This document shows, piece after piece, positions 44,990 through 54,510 of a stretch of 64,000 nucleotides of DNA. Position 1 is the first letter of the stretch; every line of letters begins with the position of its first letter. The stretch covers positions 490,241 through 554,240 of the forward strand of contig CAVTBM010000012.1 in NCBI GenBank assembly GCA_963732905.1, in the 5' to 3' direction. Under the pieces are notes generated by a model. The model did not search any database. It saw only the letters and a program-made list of their open reading frames with translations, and was not told the DNA's origin. The stretch is from DASQZK01 sp963732905 (GTDB taxonomy: Bacteria > Bacteroidota > Bacteroidia > Bacteroidales > GCA-2748055). Both the position numbers and the translations under genes were made by a program.

Positions 44990-45949
44990 ATGAGGGAGAT
45001 CTTTGTTCCGACGTTTGTCTCGGTACTCGACGGACTGCTTAAGATTTTTATTATTGCCCTCTTAGCCGGCGTACTGACCTACCGCAAGATCATCAGCGAG
45101 GAACTGATCAACGGGCTTTCCCGGCTGACCGTCATGATCTTCCTCCCTTTACTGATCTTCCATACCATCATTACCGGCTTCGACCCGTCGGTCCAGACCT
45201 ATTGGTGGATGATTCCCATTGCGGCCATCCTGCTTTCTGCACTCGGTCTTCTTTTTGGGACACTTCTTTTTGCCGGGTCACTCAGGGAAAAGAAAAGTTA
45301 CCTGCCACTTTCAGCTATGCAAAACGCGGCATATCTCGTCCTGCCCATCGGGGAATTTGTGTACAAAGGTCAGTTTGAAGAGTTTTCACTTATCTGCTTC
45401 CTCGTCGTTCTTGGCCTCAGCCCTTTTATGTGGACGGTAGGCAAACTCATCCTCACCGGAAAGAATACAAACGGAAAAAAAGGACTGTCCGGGATCATCA
45501 CTCCCCCTTTCGTAGCCAATGTCCTTTCCATTCTCATCATCCTTTCAGGAACAAAACGCTTCATTCCCGGGGTGATCACCGATTCGGCCGGCTTTCTGGG
45601 AAATGCTACCGTACCGGTGGCCACCTTCATCCTTGGTGCCACCCTGGCGCGTTCCATGGGATCCATCCCAAAATTCGCGGATACCGCGAGGGTGATGCTC
45701 ATCAAATTTATCCTGCTTCCGCTGGCGGTGATCGTGGTGATGAAGGTGCTGGGTACCGTCAGACAGTTTCCGCTGCTGGCCGATGTGATGATTATCCAGG
45801 CTTCCTCAGCTCCGGCAACTGCACATATCCTTCAGATCAGAACGTACGGAGGGAACCTGAAAGCAGCTGGTGGAATTATCTTTGTGGCTTACCTCGTCTG
45901 TATGTTCGCCATCCCGTTCTGGTTGTCGGTCTGGAGATTGGTTGGATAA
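44990..45949 (+). CDS. AEC family transporter (auxin efflux carrier-like)
   Basis: A 319-residue membrane protein with about ten helices. The start at MREIFVPTFVSVLDG is chosen because it follows the upstream stop by five bases; a longer reading frame extends into the upstream gene but is out of frame with it. Typical segments are NGLSRLTVMIFLPLLIFHTI, MQNAAYLVLPIGEFVY and, near the end, IIQASSAPATAHILQIRTYG. AEC members export or import organic acids such as malate. The solute is unknown. Confidence 0.9.
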   Translation: MREIFVPTFVSVLDGLLKIFIIALLAGVLTYRKIISEELINGLSRLTVMIFLPLLIFHTIITGFDPSVQTYWWMIPIAAILLSALGLLFGTLLFAGSLREKKSYLPLSAMQNAAYLVLPIGEFVYKGQFEEFSLICFLVVLGLSPFMWTVGKLILTGKNTNGKKGLSGIITPPFVANVLSILIILSGTKRFIPGVITDSAGFLGNATVPVATFILGATLARSMGSIPKFADTARVMLIKFILLPLAVIVVMKVLGTVRQFPLLADVMIIQASSAPATAHILQIRTYGGNLKAAGGIIFVAYLVCMFAIPFWLSVWRLVG

Positions 45950-46217
45950 ATATCCTTCATCGGAAAAACGGATCTCCAGGTCATGACGATCTGAATTCCC
46001 TGCTAATGCAGGCGAAGTACATCCCGGTACAGAAGAGGGAACAGGAGTTTCAGCCTGGTGTAATGCAAATCGCTGGTTTTTTGAATCCTTATGCACATAT
46101 TTCACGTATAAAAATCAGTTTCAATTTTCCGGATCTGTATTTTGAAGTAGCGTGCAAAACGCACCGTGATCGTATAACGTCACGACAGAATACTACCCCG
46201 GTATTGTGTCTAAATGA

Positions 46218-48704
46218 ATGAAGATGAAGATAAAGTTGTTTCCTGTTGTTATGTTGGTCTGTCTTGTCGTGTTTTTTCAGGATCTTCAGGCACAGACTCA
46301 TGATACCCTTTTCAGCGAAAATTTTGGTACGACATCTTATTGGACAGGTCCGGCTTCCGACTATATGGGATATTCATCCGGCGCCTTATTTTCAATCAAT
46401 CCCATACTTATTCTGAATTATCTTCCTTCCAGTTACACGGGAGCCTCGGGCCAAAGTTTTCTTATCCTTGGCGTCAGTACTGCAGATGATACGCTGATGA
46501 TCAGCAAAATTGACACTAAATATTACCGGAGTCTGGACTTGAGTATAGGAGTTAATGCCCAGAGTGATCCCGCGGCCGATTTCAGGGTTGCTTATAGCAC
46601 GGATGGCATCAACTGGAAAGGTTTCGACAACACTAAACTTTTAGCAGGCTCCTGGCCGGCGAAAAACAGCAGATTATGGGGATGTGTTACCTACGCAGAC
46701 TCTCTTCCGGTAAGCAGCAACCTTTATCTGATGCTTCGCAACACAAATCCAGGCAAATACCTTTATCTCGACGATATCCGGATAATTGGCGTGTACGATT
46801 CGGCTTCAGTGGATTTCCTTAAAAGCCTGAGTGCAGATGCAGGAGTAATGACGCCCCTCTTTAATTCCCGGATTACCCAGTACAACGTCATGCTTCCATT
46901 CGGAACCGCCACTGCTCCGGTGATAACGGCTTTTGCCCCGACATCGCAGGCTGTGGTGAAGATCTCCGGACCCGTGGATGTTACCTCCGCCGACGAGTCG
47001 GACCGGACTGCCACCATATCCGTGCAATCGGGCGACGGCACTTCGGTCAGGGAATATACCATAGTGTTCAGGGTGGATGATAAACTGCCCATATATTTTG
47101 AAGATTTTGATGTTCCCGGCCCCGACCAATATGTCGGGCCGGCAAATAAATACAGCTTCCGGACCTCGGGGCTGACTACTTTCCTGGCGGCTGATTCGGT
47201 TAAAATAGACCCCTTTGGAAGTAAGTTTACCAGCGGATCCGGTTACCGGCGGCTTTATGTTTCGCCTTACGATCACCCGGGGTTTGATACCATTACCTTT
47301 GCCAATATCGGTATAACCAAAAGCAAGGAGCCGGAATTGTCGTTTGCTTTCCGTTGGAGTACCGGGTGGGTGAATATCGATCATTATTTTCCCACCGTGG
47401 AAGTAAAAGTAGACGGTGGCGACTGGATCAATTACGGGGCAAAGGCCGGCGCAGCTGCTTTTCCCGGACCGCAAACCTGGGCGTTGGTGAGGATTCCTGG
47501 CCTGCCTGAAGGTGACACCATGAGTATCCGCTTCTCTTCTGAAAAATATAGTGGTTCATCACAGGAATATTTTATTGATGATCTCACTATTCTGGGCAAA
47601 GCCCTTTGCAGAGATACAACACTCAGATCATTGAAGGTTGACAGCTGCTTACTGGTCCCGGCCTTTGATCCGTCGGTGCCGGTATATCATGTAGATCTGG
47701 AACCCGGGACAACAACCATCCCGGTTGCGGAAGCCCTGAAAAACGATTCATGTGCCTCGGTGGATATTATCAACGCATCCAACCCGGGTGCTGCTGACTC
47801 TGCATCGAGAACCACCGTGATCATCATACATGCGGAGGACGGGACCATTGGTGAATACAGAATTGTATTCGATTACCGTCCACTCAGAACAGAGGCCCAT
47901 CTTGCCTTCCTGGAAAGTGACATGGGCAGTCTTGACCCCGGTTTCAGTCCCGACAGCCTTGATTATACCATTGACCTCCCTCCCGGAACCAGTCATACAC
48001 CGGGCATCAAAGCCATTCCGGCTGATACTGTTGCAACATTAGCCGTAACCAGCGCGACAGATGTAATGTCGGCAAATGAAGAGGATCGCACCACAACAAT
48101 CCAGGTGCTGGCAGAGGACACCCTCACAACCATCACCTATCATATTCTTTTCAACTCCAGACCACTGTCGTCGGAAGCCCACCTGGCTTCACTCGCCTGT
48201 GATACCGGTACCCTTTCCCCGGCTTTTACTTCAGATGTACTTGTCTACCAGGCCGAACTGCCACCGGGTGAGACGGTTGCCCCTGTCGTTGCCGCTGTTC
48301 CTGCAGATACGAATGCATCGGTATATATTCAGCAGGCTGCGGATGTACTCTCCCCCGGTGAACTTGACAGAACGTCAACCATCACGGTTGTGGCCGAGGA
48401 CCAGGTGACAACACTGACCTATATGATCCTTTTTAATGTGAGCACCGAAAGTACAACACAGACCCGGCAGAACAGCTTTGCCATTTGGCCAAACCCGTCG
48501 GGTGACAGGATCCGCATCACGGGTGGGGGAACATTCGACCGCGTTGAAATCTCTGATCTTTCAGGGAAATTGAAAATGGTTAATACGGTTGTGGATGTTG
48601 GAGATACGGACCTTGATATCTCCGGACTGGAAAACGGAATTTATATCATCAGGCTATTTAACCGGGGAAAAGTAACCGGTACAGGCAAACTGATGAAAAA
48701 ATAA
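46218..48704 (+). CDS. Secreted cadherin-like beta-sandwich protein with T9SS sorting domain
   Basis: An 828-residue protein with a signal peptide (MKMKIKLFPVVMLVCLVVFF). It has two jelly-roll-like domains of choice-of-anchor type, starting near FSENFGTTSYWTG (about 34) and IYFEDFDVPGPDQY (about 293), and four cadherin-like beta-sandwich repeats (about 197-278, 470-552, 556-641, 644-728), each with the pattern L..L..D.G.L.P.F....Y...LPPG and ending TYTI.F. The C-terminus (SFAIWPNPSGDRIRITGGG onward) is a type A T9SS sorting domain, so export across the outer membrane and surface attachment are expected. No enzyme motif is seen; a binding role is likely. Confidence 0.88.
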   Translation: MKMKIKLFPVVMLVCLVVFFQDLQAQTHDTLFSENFGTTSYWTGPASDYMGYSSGALFSINPILILNYLPSSYTGASGQSFLILGVSTADDTLMISKIDTKYYRSLDLSIGVNAQSDPAADFRVAYSTDGINWKGFDNTKLLAGSWPAKNSRLWGCVTYADSLPVSSNLYLMLRNTNPGKYLYLDDIRIIGVYDSASVDFLKSLSADAGVMTPLFNSRITQYNVMLPFGTATAPVITAFAPTSQAVVKISGPVDVTSADESDRTATISVQSGDGTSVREYTIVFRVDDKLPIYFEDFDVPGPDQYVGPANKYSFRTSGLTTFLAADSVKIDPFGSKFTSGSGYRRLYVSPYDHPGFDTITFANIGITKSKEPELSFAFRWSTGWVNIDHYFPTVEVKVDGGDWINYGAKAGAAAFPGPQTWALVRIPGLPEGDTMSIRFSSEKYSGSSQEYFIDDLTILGKALCRDTTLRSLKVDSCLLVPAFDPSVPVYHVDLEPGTTTIPVAEALKNDSCASVDIINASNPGAADSASRTTVIIIHAEDGTIGEYRIVFDYRPLRTEAHLAFLESDMGSLDPGFSPDSLDYTIDLPPGTSHTPGIKAIPADTVATLAVTSATDVMSANEEDRTTTIQVLAEDTLTTITYHILFNSRPLSSEAHLASLACDTGTLSPAFTSDVLVYQAELPPGETVAPVVAAVPADTNASVYIQQAADVLSPGELDRTSTITVVAEDQVTTLTYMILFNVSTESTTQTRQNSFAIWPNPSGDRIRITGGGTFDRVEISDLSGKLKMVNTVVDVGDTDLDISGLENGIYIIRLFNRGKVTGTGKLMKK

Positions 48705-49093
48705 TCCCTGCTGTCGCCTGCTGTTGATGATGGCGGGGGTACATGAGAAATGAACCTGCCCTGAAAATAATGGCTTCACCGTCAACACTTCCCTTTTACC
48801 CTTGAAATGATCCATATTGCCACCTGTCCTTGCCATACCCTGTTTTAATAACTTCGAAACGGGCGCTGCAAGCCTCTGCCGGCATTTGCATTATATTCTC
48901 CAGACAATGAGCCTTCAGGTATGTTGACCTGCATAAAGAGTATCTCAAAAAGTTTTTTAATTTTGAAGGTTAAGAGAATATAAATCATGCAACGCCGTGG
49001 AGAGCGGGGATGGCAGGCCGGATATTCCGGCAGGAGGAGGACAAGGTGACTCACGCTATGCATTCTCCCGGTTACCGCCATAAACCAAATGAC
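48705..49093. other. Intergenic region, 389 bases
   Basis: This gap between the T9SS protein gene and the esterase gene holds no convincing gene. Near 48950-48990 the AT-rich stretch TTTTTTAATTTTGAAGGTT is a fair place for the esterase promoter, but I cannot fit both promoter elements. Confidence 0.4.
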
Positions 49094-50173
49094 ATGAAAA
49101 AACTCCTTTCCTTCCTGCTGCTTTTATGCTGTGCCATTCCTTTGTTTTCCCAAACTAAGGTGTTGCCCTCCGACCGCAAAATCAAGTATACCGGCCGTAT
49201 TGATTTCTCCGACCCCCTGAATCCCAGGTGGAGCTATTCGGGGGTGACCGTCGAGGTTGAGTTTACCGGCACCTCCGTCACAGCCGGATTCAGACCCTCC
49301 ACCGATGACAATTACTATTACAGTATCCTCGATGACGGAAACCCGGTCAAGTTCCACCTGTTACAATCACAAACCGACTACCAGTTAGCCTCGGGTCTGA
49401 CAGATACTGTTCATCATCTGAAACTTGTGAAGCTCACCGAAGCAGACCTGGGTATAGATACCTTCACAGGCCTCACACTGGATAAAGGGGATTCGCTGGT
49501 AACCCTTCCGGCAGGAAACGGCCGGGTGATCGAATTTATCGGGAACTCTATCACCTGTGGTTACGGCGATGAGGCCGAAAAGATCTCAGATCATTTCCGT
49601 CCTGATCAGGAAAATTTTTATGAGACATATGCAGCCATAACTGCGAGGGTTTTCAAGGCCGATGCGATAGCTGTATGCCGGTCAGGTATCGGTATCTACC
49701 GCAATTACGGCGGTCCGGTGACAGGTACCCCGGGCAATATGCCGGAGAAATACGACCGCACCCTCTATAAAACGCCGGAACCCCTGTGGGACTTTTCAAC
49801 AATCACACCCGCGGTGGTCTGCATTAACCTGGGGACGAATGATACCAGTGTGGGGTTGTTTGACGGGGATCTTTTCACTGCCTCCTGCACTGCCTTCCTG
49901 AAACACATCCGGTCAAATTACCCCGATGCCCTGATCGTATACCTGTTTGGCCCGATGATGAGTGAACAGGATGCCACAAAGGTCAGGAATGCCGTTGAAA
50001 AGTCATATTCTGAACTCAATGATCCGAGGATGCTGATGTTTTCCATGTCGCCGCAAACCGGTGAATTCGGTATCGGCGGCGACTATCATCCTACATTGGC
50101 GCAACACAGGTACAATGCTTTCGAACTGGTGAGGTACCTGGAAAACGTGACCGGGTGGAAGGCGGAATGGTAA
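49094..50173 (+). CDS. Secreted SGNH-fold acetyl esterase (CE2-like)
   Basis: A 359-residue exported protein starting at MKKLLSFLLLLCCAIPLFSQ. It has an N-terminal jelly-roll domain (about 25-140) and a SGNH hydrolase domain. The nucleophile is Ser152 in EFIGNSITCGYG, block III is NLGTNDTSVG, and the catalytic His lies in GGDYHPTLAQH. This two-domain plan is that of carbohydrate esterase family 2, which takes acetyl groups off xylan or other plant polysaccharides. With the GH30 hydrolase at 54511 it suggests xylan or related glycan use, although the two are not in one operon. Confidence 0.88.
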   Translation: MKKLLSFLLLLCCAIPLFSQTKVLPSDRKIKYTGRIDFSDPLNPRWSYSGVTVEVEFTGTSVTAGFRPSTDDNYYYSILDDGNPVKFHLLQSQTDYQLASGLTDTVHHLKLVKLTEADLGIDTFTGLTLDKGDSLVTLPAGNGRVIEFIGNSITCGYGDEAEKISDHFRPDQENFYETYAAITARVFKADAIAVCRSGIGIYRNYGGPVTGTPGNMPEKYDRTLYKTPEPLWDFSTITPAVVCINLGTNDTSVGLFDGDLFTASCTAFLKHIRSNYPDALIVYLFGPMMSEQDATKVRNAVEKSYSELNDPRMLMFSMSPQTGEFGIGGDYHPTLAQHRYNAFELVRYLENVTGWKAEW

Positions 50174-50332
50174 TCCTTCTTCGCTGAGACAAAAGAGACA
50201 TAGTCACATCCCTCCCGCGCACATCCGATGATCCCCTCCGACGGGCTAAAGAAACACCCGAAAGGGGAACGGCCGGCACCGCCGGTTACCGGAAATATCC
50301 CCGGATCATGATGCAGGACTGATGCCTTAGCC

Positions 50333-51181
50333 TCAGAACCTGACGTTTTTCAGGTACTTTGCAGAGGATTCGAGGCAGGCCATGCCGTCGGGAGCATTGT
50401 CTCGTTCAACGAAGAAATGTTCAATACCCTGTTTGGTGGCTTCCCTGAAGATCGCCGGGAAATCGATGATCCCGCTGCCCACACATTCGAAATCCTGCTT
50501 TTCGCCGGGCGCCATGTCCTTAATATGCAGGATAGCATAGCGTCCGGTGTATTTCTGAAGCATCTTTACAGGGTCGGCACCTCCCTTTTTCACCCAGTAA
50601 ACATCCATCTCACACTTCACAAGATCCTTATCGGTGTGATTCATGAGATAATCGAAAGGCAGTCCTTCCTCCATTTTGGTGAACTCGTGGTTATGGTTAT
50701 GCCAGCAAAGCTGAAGACCTCTTTGTTTGCACACTTCGCCCGCAATATTCAGGATCTCCACGCTGTTTTTGCAGTCTTCAAGGCTGAAAGGTGCGCTTAC
50801 CAGCCAGGGCCAGTACATGACGGCGTACTTCAGATCGAGTTCGTTCAGCCCGTCGAGGGCTTTGTTCAGTACATCCTTGTCTTTGGTGGTTTTAATACCT
50901 CCGGCGACCGGTATCAGATCTATGGAGCGGCAGAACGACAGGAAGCTCTCAGCCGAATCGCCCAGGTAGCGTCCGATCTCGATCTCGGAATATCCGAATT
51001 CCGCTGTTTTACGGAGTACTTCCTTCCAGTCGCCTTTAAGTTCTTTACCGATGATCCCGGAGATATAGCCGAAATGTCTGAGCTGGCTTTTCCCTGCTGC
51101 AAAGGCATTCAACGGCCGGGTAAGGGTCAGGGCAGCAGTGCCGGCAGCCAGGGTGCCAATGAATTTACGTCGTGTTACCAT
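50333..51181 (-). CDS. Exported sugar phosphate isomerase/epimerase (TIM barrel)
   Basis: A 282-residue protein of the xylose isomerase-like TIM-barrel family. I start at MVTRRKFIGTLAAGTAALTL, a twin-arginine signal (RRKFIG). Metal-site and sugar-site segments are LCWHNHNHEFTKMEEGLPFD, KCEMDVYWVKKGG and YAILHIKDMAPGEKQDFECV, then FFVERDN. Twin-arginine export fits a folded, cofactor- or metal-loaded enzyme. It follows the Gfo/Idh oxidoreductase by 22 bases, a common Bacteroidota pair thought to work on a sugar in the periplasm. Confidence 0.9.
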   Translation of the reverse strand: MVTRRKFIGTLAAGTAALTLTRPLNAFAAGKSQLRHFGYISGIIGKELKGDWKEVLRKTAEFGYSEIEIGRYLGDSAESFLSFCRSIDLIPVAGGIKTTKDKDVLNKALDGLNELDLKYAVMYWPWLVSAPFSLEDCKNSVEILNIAGEVCKQRGLQLCWHNHNHEFTKMEEGLPFDYLMNHTDKDLVKCEMDVYWVKKGGADPVKMLQKYTGRYAILHIKDMAPGEKQDFECVGSGIIDFPAIFREATKQGIEHFFVERDNAPDGMACLESSAKYLKNVRF

Positions 51182-51203
51182 GGTTCTGTTGTTTATGAAT
51201 GGT

Positions 51204-52535
51204 TTAACCGATTTTTGGCAAGGTCCAGGGTGCCCTGTATTCAGGAACGATGAATTCATTGGCCTTTTCCGAGTTGGTGAAGCGGTTGTTCTTGTCGTCC
51301 CATAAAAGGACCGGTTCACCCACCCTGCCGGAGATGTTGGCGATATGGGCATGCAGTGCAGCAGCCCGGCCTATTTCTGTCGGACATACCGGGATCTCGC
51401 GTGATTTTACACAGTTCAGGAAGTTGCGGGTATGAATGGAATGAGCTTCCTGTCCTCCTTTATATTCTTCTTCTTTCACCTTAAAGGCTTTCTTTTCGTT
51501 GTCCCATTCCGGGTACACCTGGTAACTGCTTCTGTCGGTCACGATGGTGGCATCGTCGCCGATGAAAGCCAGGCCGTAAAGTTTTTCATAGGGTCCCTGT
51601 TGAACGCCGGCGGTCATATCCCAGTTAAAGACATACTCGCCCATTGGGTAGTTTACGTTCATGGTGTCGAAGGTCTCTCTCTGGCCGACCTGTGCGGAGG
51701 AATTCGCGGCGTACGTGCTCAATATTTTCGGCGCTTCAACGATATCCTTTGCCCACAGGGCCATATCGATGAGATGGACGCCCCAGTCGGTCATCAGGCC
51801 GCCGCCGTAATCCCAGAACATCCGCCAGGAGCCGTGGAAGCGGTTGGGGTTGAAGGGGCGCCTGGGAGCCGGGCCGAGCCAGAGATCATAGTCAACACCG
51901 TCGGGGACGGGACCGTCGGGTTTGGGTTCCGGACCTATACCATAGTTGAAATTGGCCCAGATATTGACCTTCCGGAGTTTGCCAATGCGGCCGCTTTTGA
52001 TTCTGTTCATCGTCTGGATGAACGTGAAATTACTGCGCTGCTGCTGACCCACCTGTACTACACGTTTATAGTAGTTGGCTGCTTTCACCATGATGTTGCA
52101 TTCCTCGATGGTGTTGGCCATGGGTTTTTCGACATACACGTCCTTGCCGGCCTGGCAGGCATACACCATGTTCAGGCAATGCCAGTGGTCGGGTGTGCCG
52201 ATGAAGACCACGTCGATATCTTTCTGCTCGAGCATCTTTCTGAAGTCCTTGTACAGTTTCGGCTTAATGCCATAGTCATCTTCGATGGTTTTAGCGCGGG
52301 CATTCAGGATGTTTGAATCCACATCGCAGAGAGCCACGCAGTTTACATCGTCATATTCAAGGGCGTTTTTAAGAGCACCGAAGCCGCGGCTACGGCAGCC
52401 GATGAGAGCGGCATTGATCTTATCGGAAGCAGAAACGCGAAGGGCAGATCCGGCAGCAAAAGATTTGCCGGCCAGGCTGATACCCGCTGCCGTGAGGGCG
52501 GAATTTCTCAGAAAAGTTCTTCGGTCAAGTGTCAT
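51204..52535 (-). CDS. Gfo/Idh/MocA family oxidoreductase, Tat-exported
   Basis: A 443-residue NAD(P)-dependent oxidoreductase. The N-terminus MTLDRRTFLRNSALTAAGIS is a twin-arginine signal. The Rossmann part reads INAALIGCRSRGFGALKNAL, with GCRSRG as a GxGxxG variant, followed by VNCVALCDVDSN, VFIGTPDHWHCLNMVYAC and the signature DVYVEKPMANTIEECNIM with EKP. The C-terminal domain holds MTDWGVHLIDMALWA with the catalytic-type Asp and His. The substrate is probably a sugar or inositol; some relatives are glycoside hydrolases of family 109. It is co-transcribed with the isomerase downstream. Confidence 0.92.
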   Translation of the reverse strand: MTLDRRTFLRNSALTAAGISLAGKSFAAGSALRVSASDKINAALIGCRSRGFGALKNALEYDDVNCVALCDVDSNILNARAKTIEDDYGIKPKLYKDFRKMLEQKDIDVVFIGTPDHWHCLNMVYACQAGKDVYVEKPMANTIEECNIMVKAANYYKRVVQVGQQQRSNFTFIQTMNRIKSGRIGKLRKVNIWANFNYGIGPEPKPDGPVPDGVDYDLWLGPAPRRPFNPNRFHGSWRMFWDYGGGLMTDWGVHLIDMALWAKDIVEAPKILSTYAANSSAQVGQRETFDTMNVNYPMGEYVFNWDMTAGVQQGPYEKLYGLAFIGDDATIVTDRSSYQVYPEWDNEKKAFKVKEEEYKGGQEAHSIHTRNFLNCVKSREIPVCPTEIGRAAALHAHIANISGRVGEPVLLWDDKNNRFTNSEKANEFIVPEYRAPWTLPKIG

Positions 52536-52632
52536 GTTGGGTGGGTTTAGATTAATGAAGCATAATGATGCGACAATTTAGCGATAGATTTTTTTATATA
52601 CAATGGTTTTTTTGAATACTCCCTATACAAAA

Positions 52633-52658
52633 TAAGCCGGGAATCTCTTCCCGGCTTA
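52633..52658 (-). terminator. Rho-independent terminator after the fasciclin gene
   Basis: A perfect 11-base stem (TAAGCCGGGAA with TTCCCGGCTTA) and a four-base loop lie 64 bases past the stop of the fasciclin gene on the minus strand. The RNA runs on into a TTATTTTG stretch. It also shields the downstream Gfo/Idh operon from read-through. Confidence 0.75.
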
Positions 52659-52721
52659 ATAAATGAAGCTCAGCCGTTATCAAACCTGACAATTATCCTT
52701 TGTTAGCCTTGCTTCAGAAAT

Positions 52722-53909
52722 TTATCGTTGAATCAGGATTTTGCTCGCTGCCCGTGATGATTTTCCTTCACTGAGCAACATATAGGTTCCATTCTGAACA
52801 TCAGACAATTTTAAATTGCTGTCGCTGCCTACATTCTCAAACCTTTTGATGGTCTTTCCGTCCAGGCTTAACAATCTTACGGTATAAGATTCACTGCCAT
52901 CGATATGAACCTTAACATAGTCGGATGCAGGGTTTGGATAGACCTTCATCTTTTCTGTTTTGTTTTGAAAAATACCAAGGGTTTCATCTTTATAGACCAG
53001 TACCATGTCGATCACATGAACCACACCGTTGTCAGCCTGTATATCGGCCACGGTAACTTTGGCATCGTTAATATATACGCCGTCGCTGTTGATGGTCACT
53101 TTCACATCTTTTCCAAGGAGGGTTTCAGCCATCTGGCCGTCGCTCAGATCGGTCGACATAACCTTGGCACCGATCACATGGTAAAGGAGGATATCGGTCA
53201 GGGCGCCTGAAGGATCCGCCAGGAGGGCGTCGATGGTTCCTGCGGGCAATGCGGCAAAGGCATCATCTGTCGGTGCGAATACGGTAAAGGGACCGTCGCC
53301 GCTGAGGGTTCCGACCAGACCGGCAGCTTTTACAGCCGCTTCGAGGGTGTTGTGGTTTTCACTGTTGACGATGATATCAGCAACAGTATTTGAAGGAGGA
53401 GTGAGGACTGCGTTGATCACATGAACCACACCGTTGTCAGCCTGAATATCGGCCACGGTAACTTTGGCATCGTTAATAAATACGCCGTCGTTGTTGATGG
53501 TCACTTTCACATCTTTTCCAAGGAGGGTTTCAGTCATCTGGCCGTCACTCAGATCGGTCGACATAACCTTGGCACCGATCACATGGTAGAGGAGGATATC
53601 GGTCAGGGCGCCTGAAGGATCCGCCAGGAGGGCGTCAATGGTTCCTGCGGGCAATGCGGCAAAGGCATCATCTGTCGGTGCGAATACGGTAAAGGGACCG
53701 TCGCCGCTGAGAGTTCCGACCAGACCGGCAGCTTTTACAGCCGCTTCGAGGGTGTTGTGGTTTGCGCTGTTGACGATGATGTCAACAACAGAGTTTCCTG
53801 CTTTTTTTGCTGGTTGGGCATTGAGGATTGCAGAGAAGGTTACCAGCATTCCAAAGAGTAGAACCGGTAAAATGTGGCGGTTCAAAGTTCGGGTCAATGA
53901 TGTTTTCAT
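52722..53909 (-). CDS. Secreted protein with two fasciclin (FAS1) domains and T9SS sorting domain
   Basis: A 395-residue protein with a signal region (HILPVLLFGMLVTFSAILNA), two FAS1 domains (about 40-170 and 175-305) that are almost identical, and a type A T9SS sorting domain (MKVYPNPASDYVKVHIDGS onward). FAS1 motifs are TVFAPTDDAFAALPAG and, in H2, LLYHVIGAKVMSTDLSDGQM. Fasciclin domains mediate adhesion or bind other surface components. The two copies repeat at DNA level with a period of 405 bases and few changes, so they arose by recent duplication or are kept alike by gene conversion. Confidence 0.94.
   Translation of the reverse strand: MKTSLTRTLNRHILPVLLFGMLVTFSAILNAQPAKKAGNSVVDIIVNSANHNTLEAAVKAAGLVGTLSGDGPFTVFAPTDDAFAALPAGTIDALLADPSGALTDILLYHVIGAKVMSTDLSDGQMTETLLGKDVKVTINNDGVFINDAKVTVADIQADNGVVHVINAVLTPPSNTVADIIVNSENHNTLEAAVKAAGLVGTLSGDGPFTVFAPTDDAFAALPAGTIDALLADPSGALTDILLYHVIGAKVMSTDLSDGQMAETLLGKDVKVTINSDGVYINDAKVTVADIQADNGVVHVIDMVLVYKDETLGIFQNKTEKMKVYPNPASDYVKVHIDGSESYTVRLLSLDGKTIKRFENVGSDSNLKLSDVQNGTYMLLSEGKSSRAASKILIQR
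53010..53790. repeat. Tandem 405-base repeat coding for two FAS1 domains
   Basis: The units 53010-53385 and 53415-53790 can be aligned base by base at an offset of 405 bases (135 codons), with only scattered substitutions. The stretch around TCGGTCAGGGCGCCTGAAGG is identical in both. Such a repeat can expand or contract by recombination and may collapse in short-read assembly. Confidence 0.9.
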
Positions 53910-54510
53910 GATATTTAGTTTTTGATTTGAACATAAGACAATGAAACATCAATAATGTTTAATAAAAAATACAAAAGATTAAACATTTAACAAATTTTTA
54001 TGATAACGATAAACTTTATAAAAATTTATAAACAACTGTATAATAAATAATTAATAACTATTTAGCTTAATAGTTTAATATATTAACGTTTAACATTAGC
54101 ATATATACATTAAACATATTGCAAATGCTGTCAGTCCGATATGTTTTGGTTTGGTTGCAAGTCTTGCTTTGGAGTTAAAGCATAGAGCCACTTAGTGACA
54201 CAATGTTTTTCACTGTCTCCGGATGTTTGGCACAGCGGCCATATCGCCGCGTGAACAGCCCTCAGATTTCCTGCAGATTTCGACGATGTTTAACTGTGTA
54301 AAAAAAAAGCGAGAGCAATGCCACTGCATTTCTGGGACCACAATTGAGATGTTGAATGCTTGATTTCAAAAAATTCTCGTCGGGATCAGGTCATTTTTTC
54401 AGCGCTGAAAAAAATCAAACGGGAAGTGAAAATTGCCTGCCACATTAAAGATACAAGTAAAACACATCGTTTTAACTTACAATTTCCCAACCGGTCACAA
54501 GGTAAAAGCA
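53910..54510. other. AT-rich intergenic region, 601 bases
   Basis: This gap between the fasciclin and GH30 genes is AT-rich at 53930-54130 and holds no gene I can support. It must contain the promoter of the fasciclin gene and the end of the GH30 transcript. A short run of ten A (near 54299) is the only simple repeat. Confidence 0.45.

Noticed and set aside
51432..52316. Open frame of 294 codons opposite the Gfo/Idh oxidoreductase
   Set aside because: Antisense shadow of a well-supported gene; no domain signature.
53010..53790. Repeats in the fasciclin gene considered as a CRISPR-like array
   Set aside because: Only two units of 405 bases, in frame and coding for FAS1 domains; no short repeat-spacer pattern.
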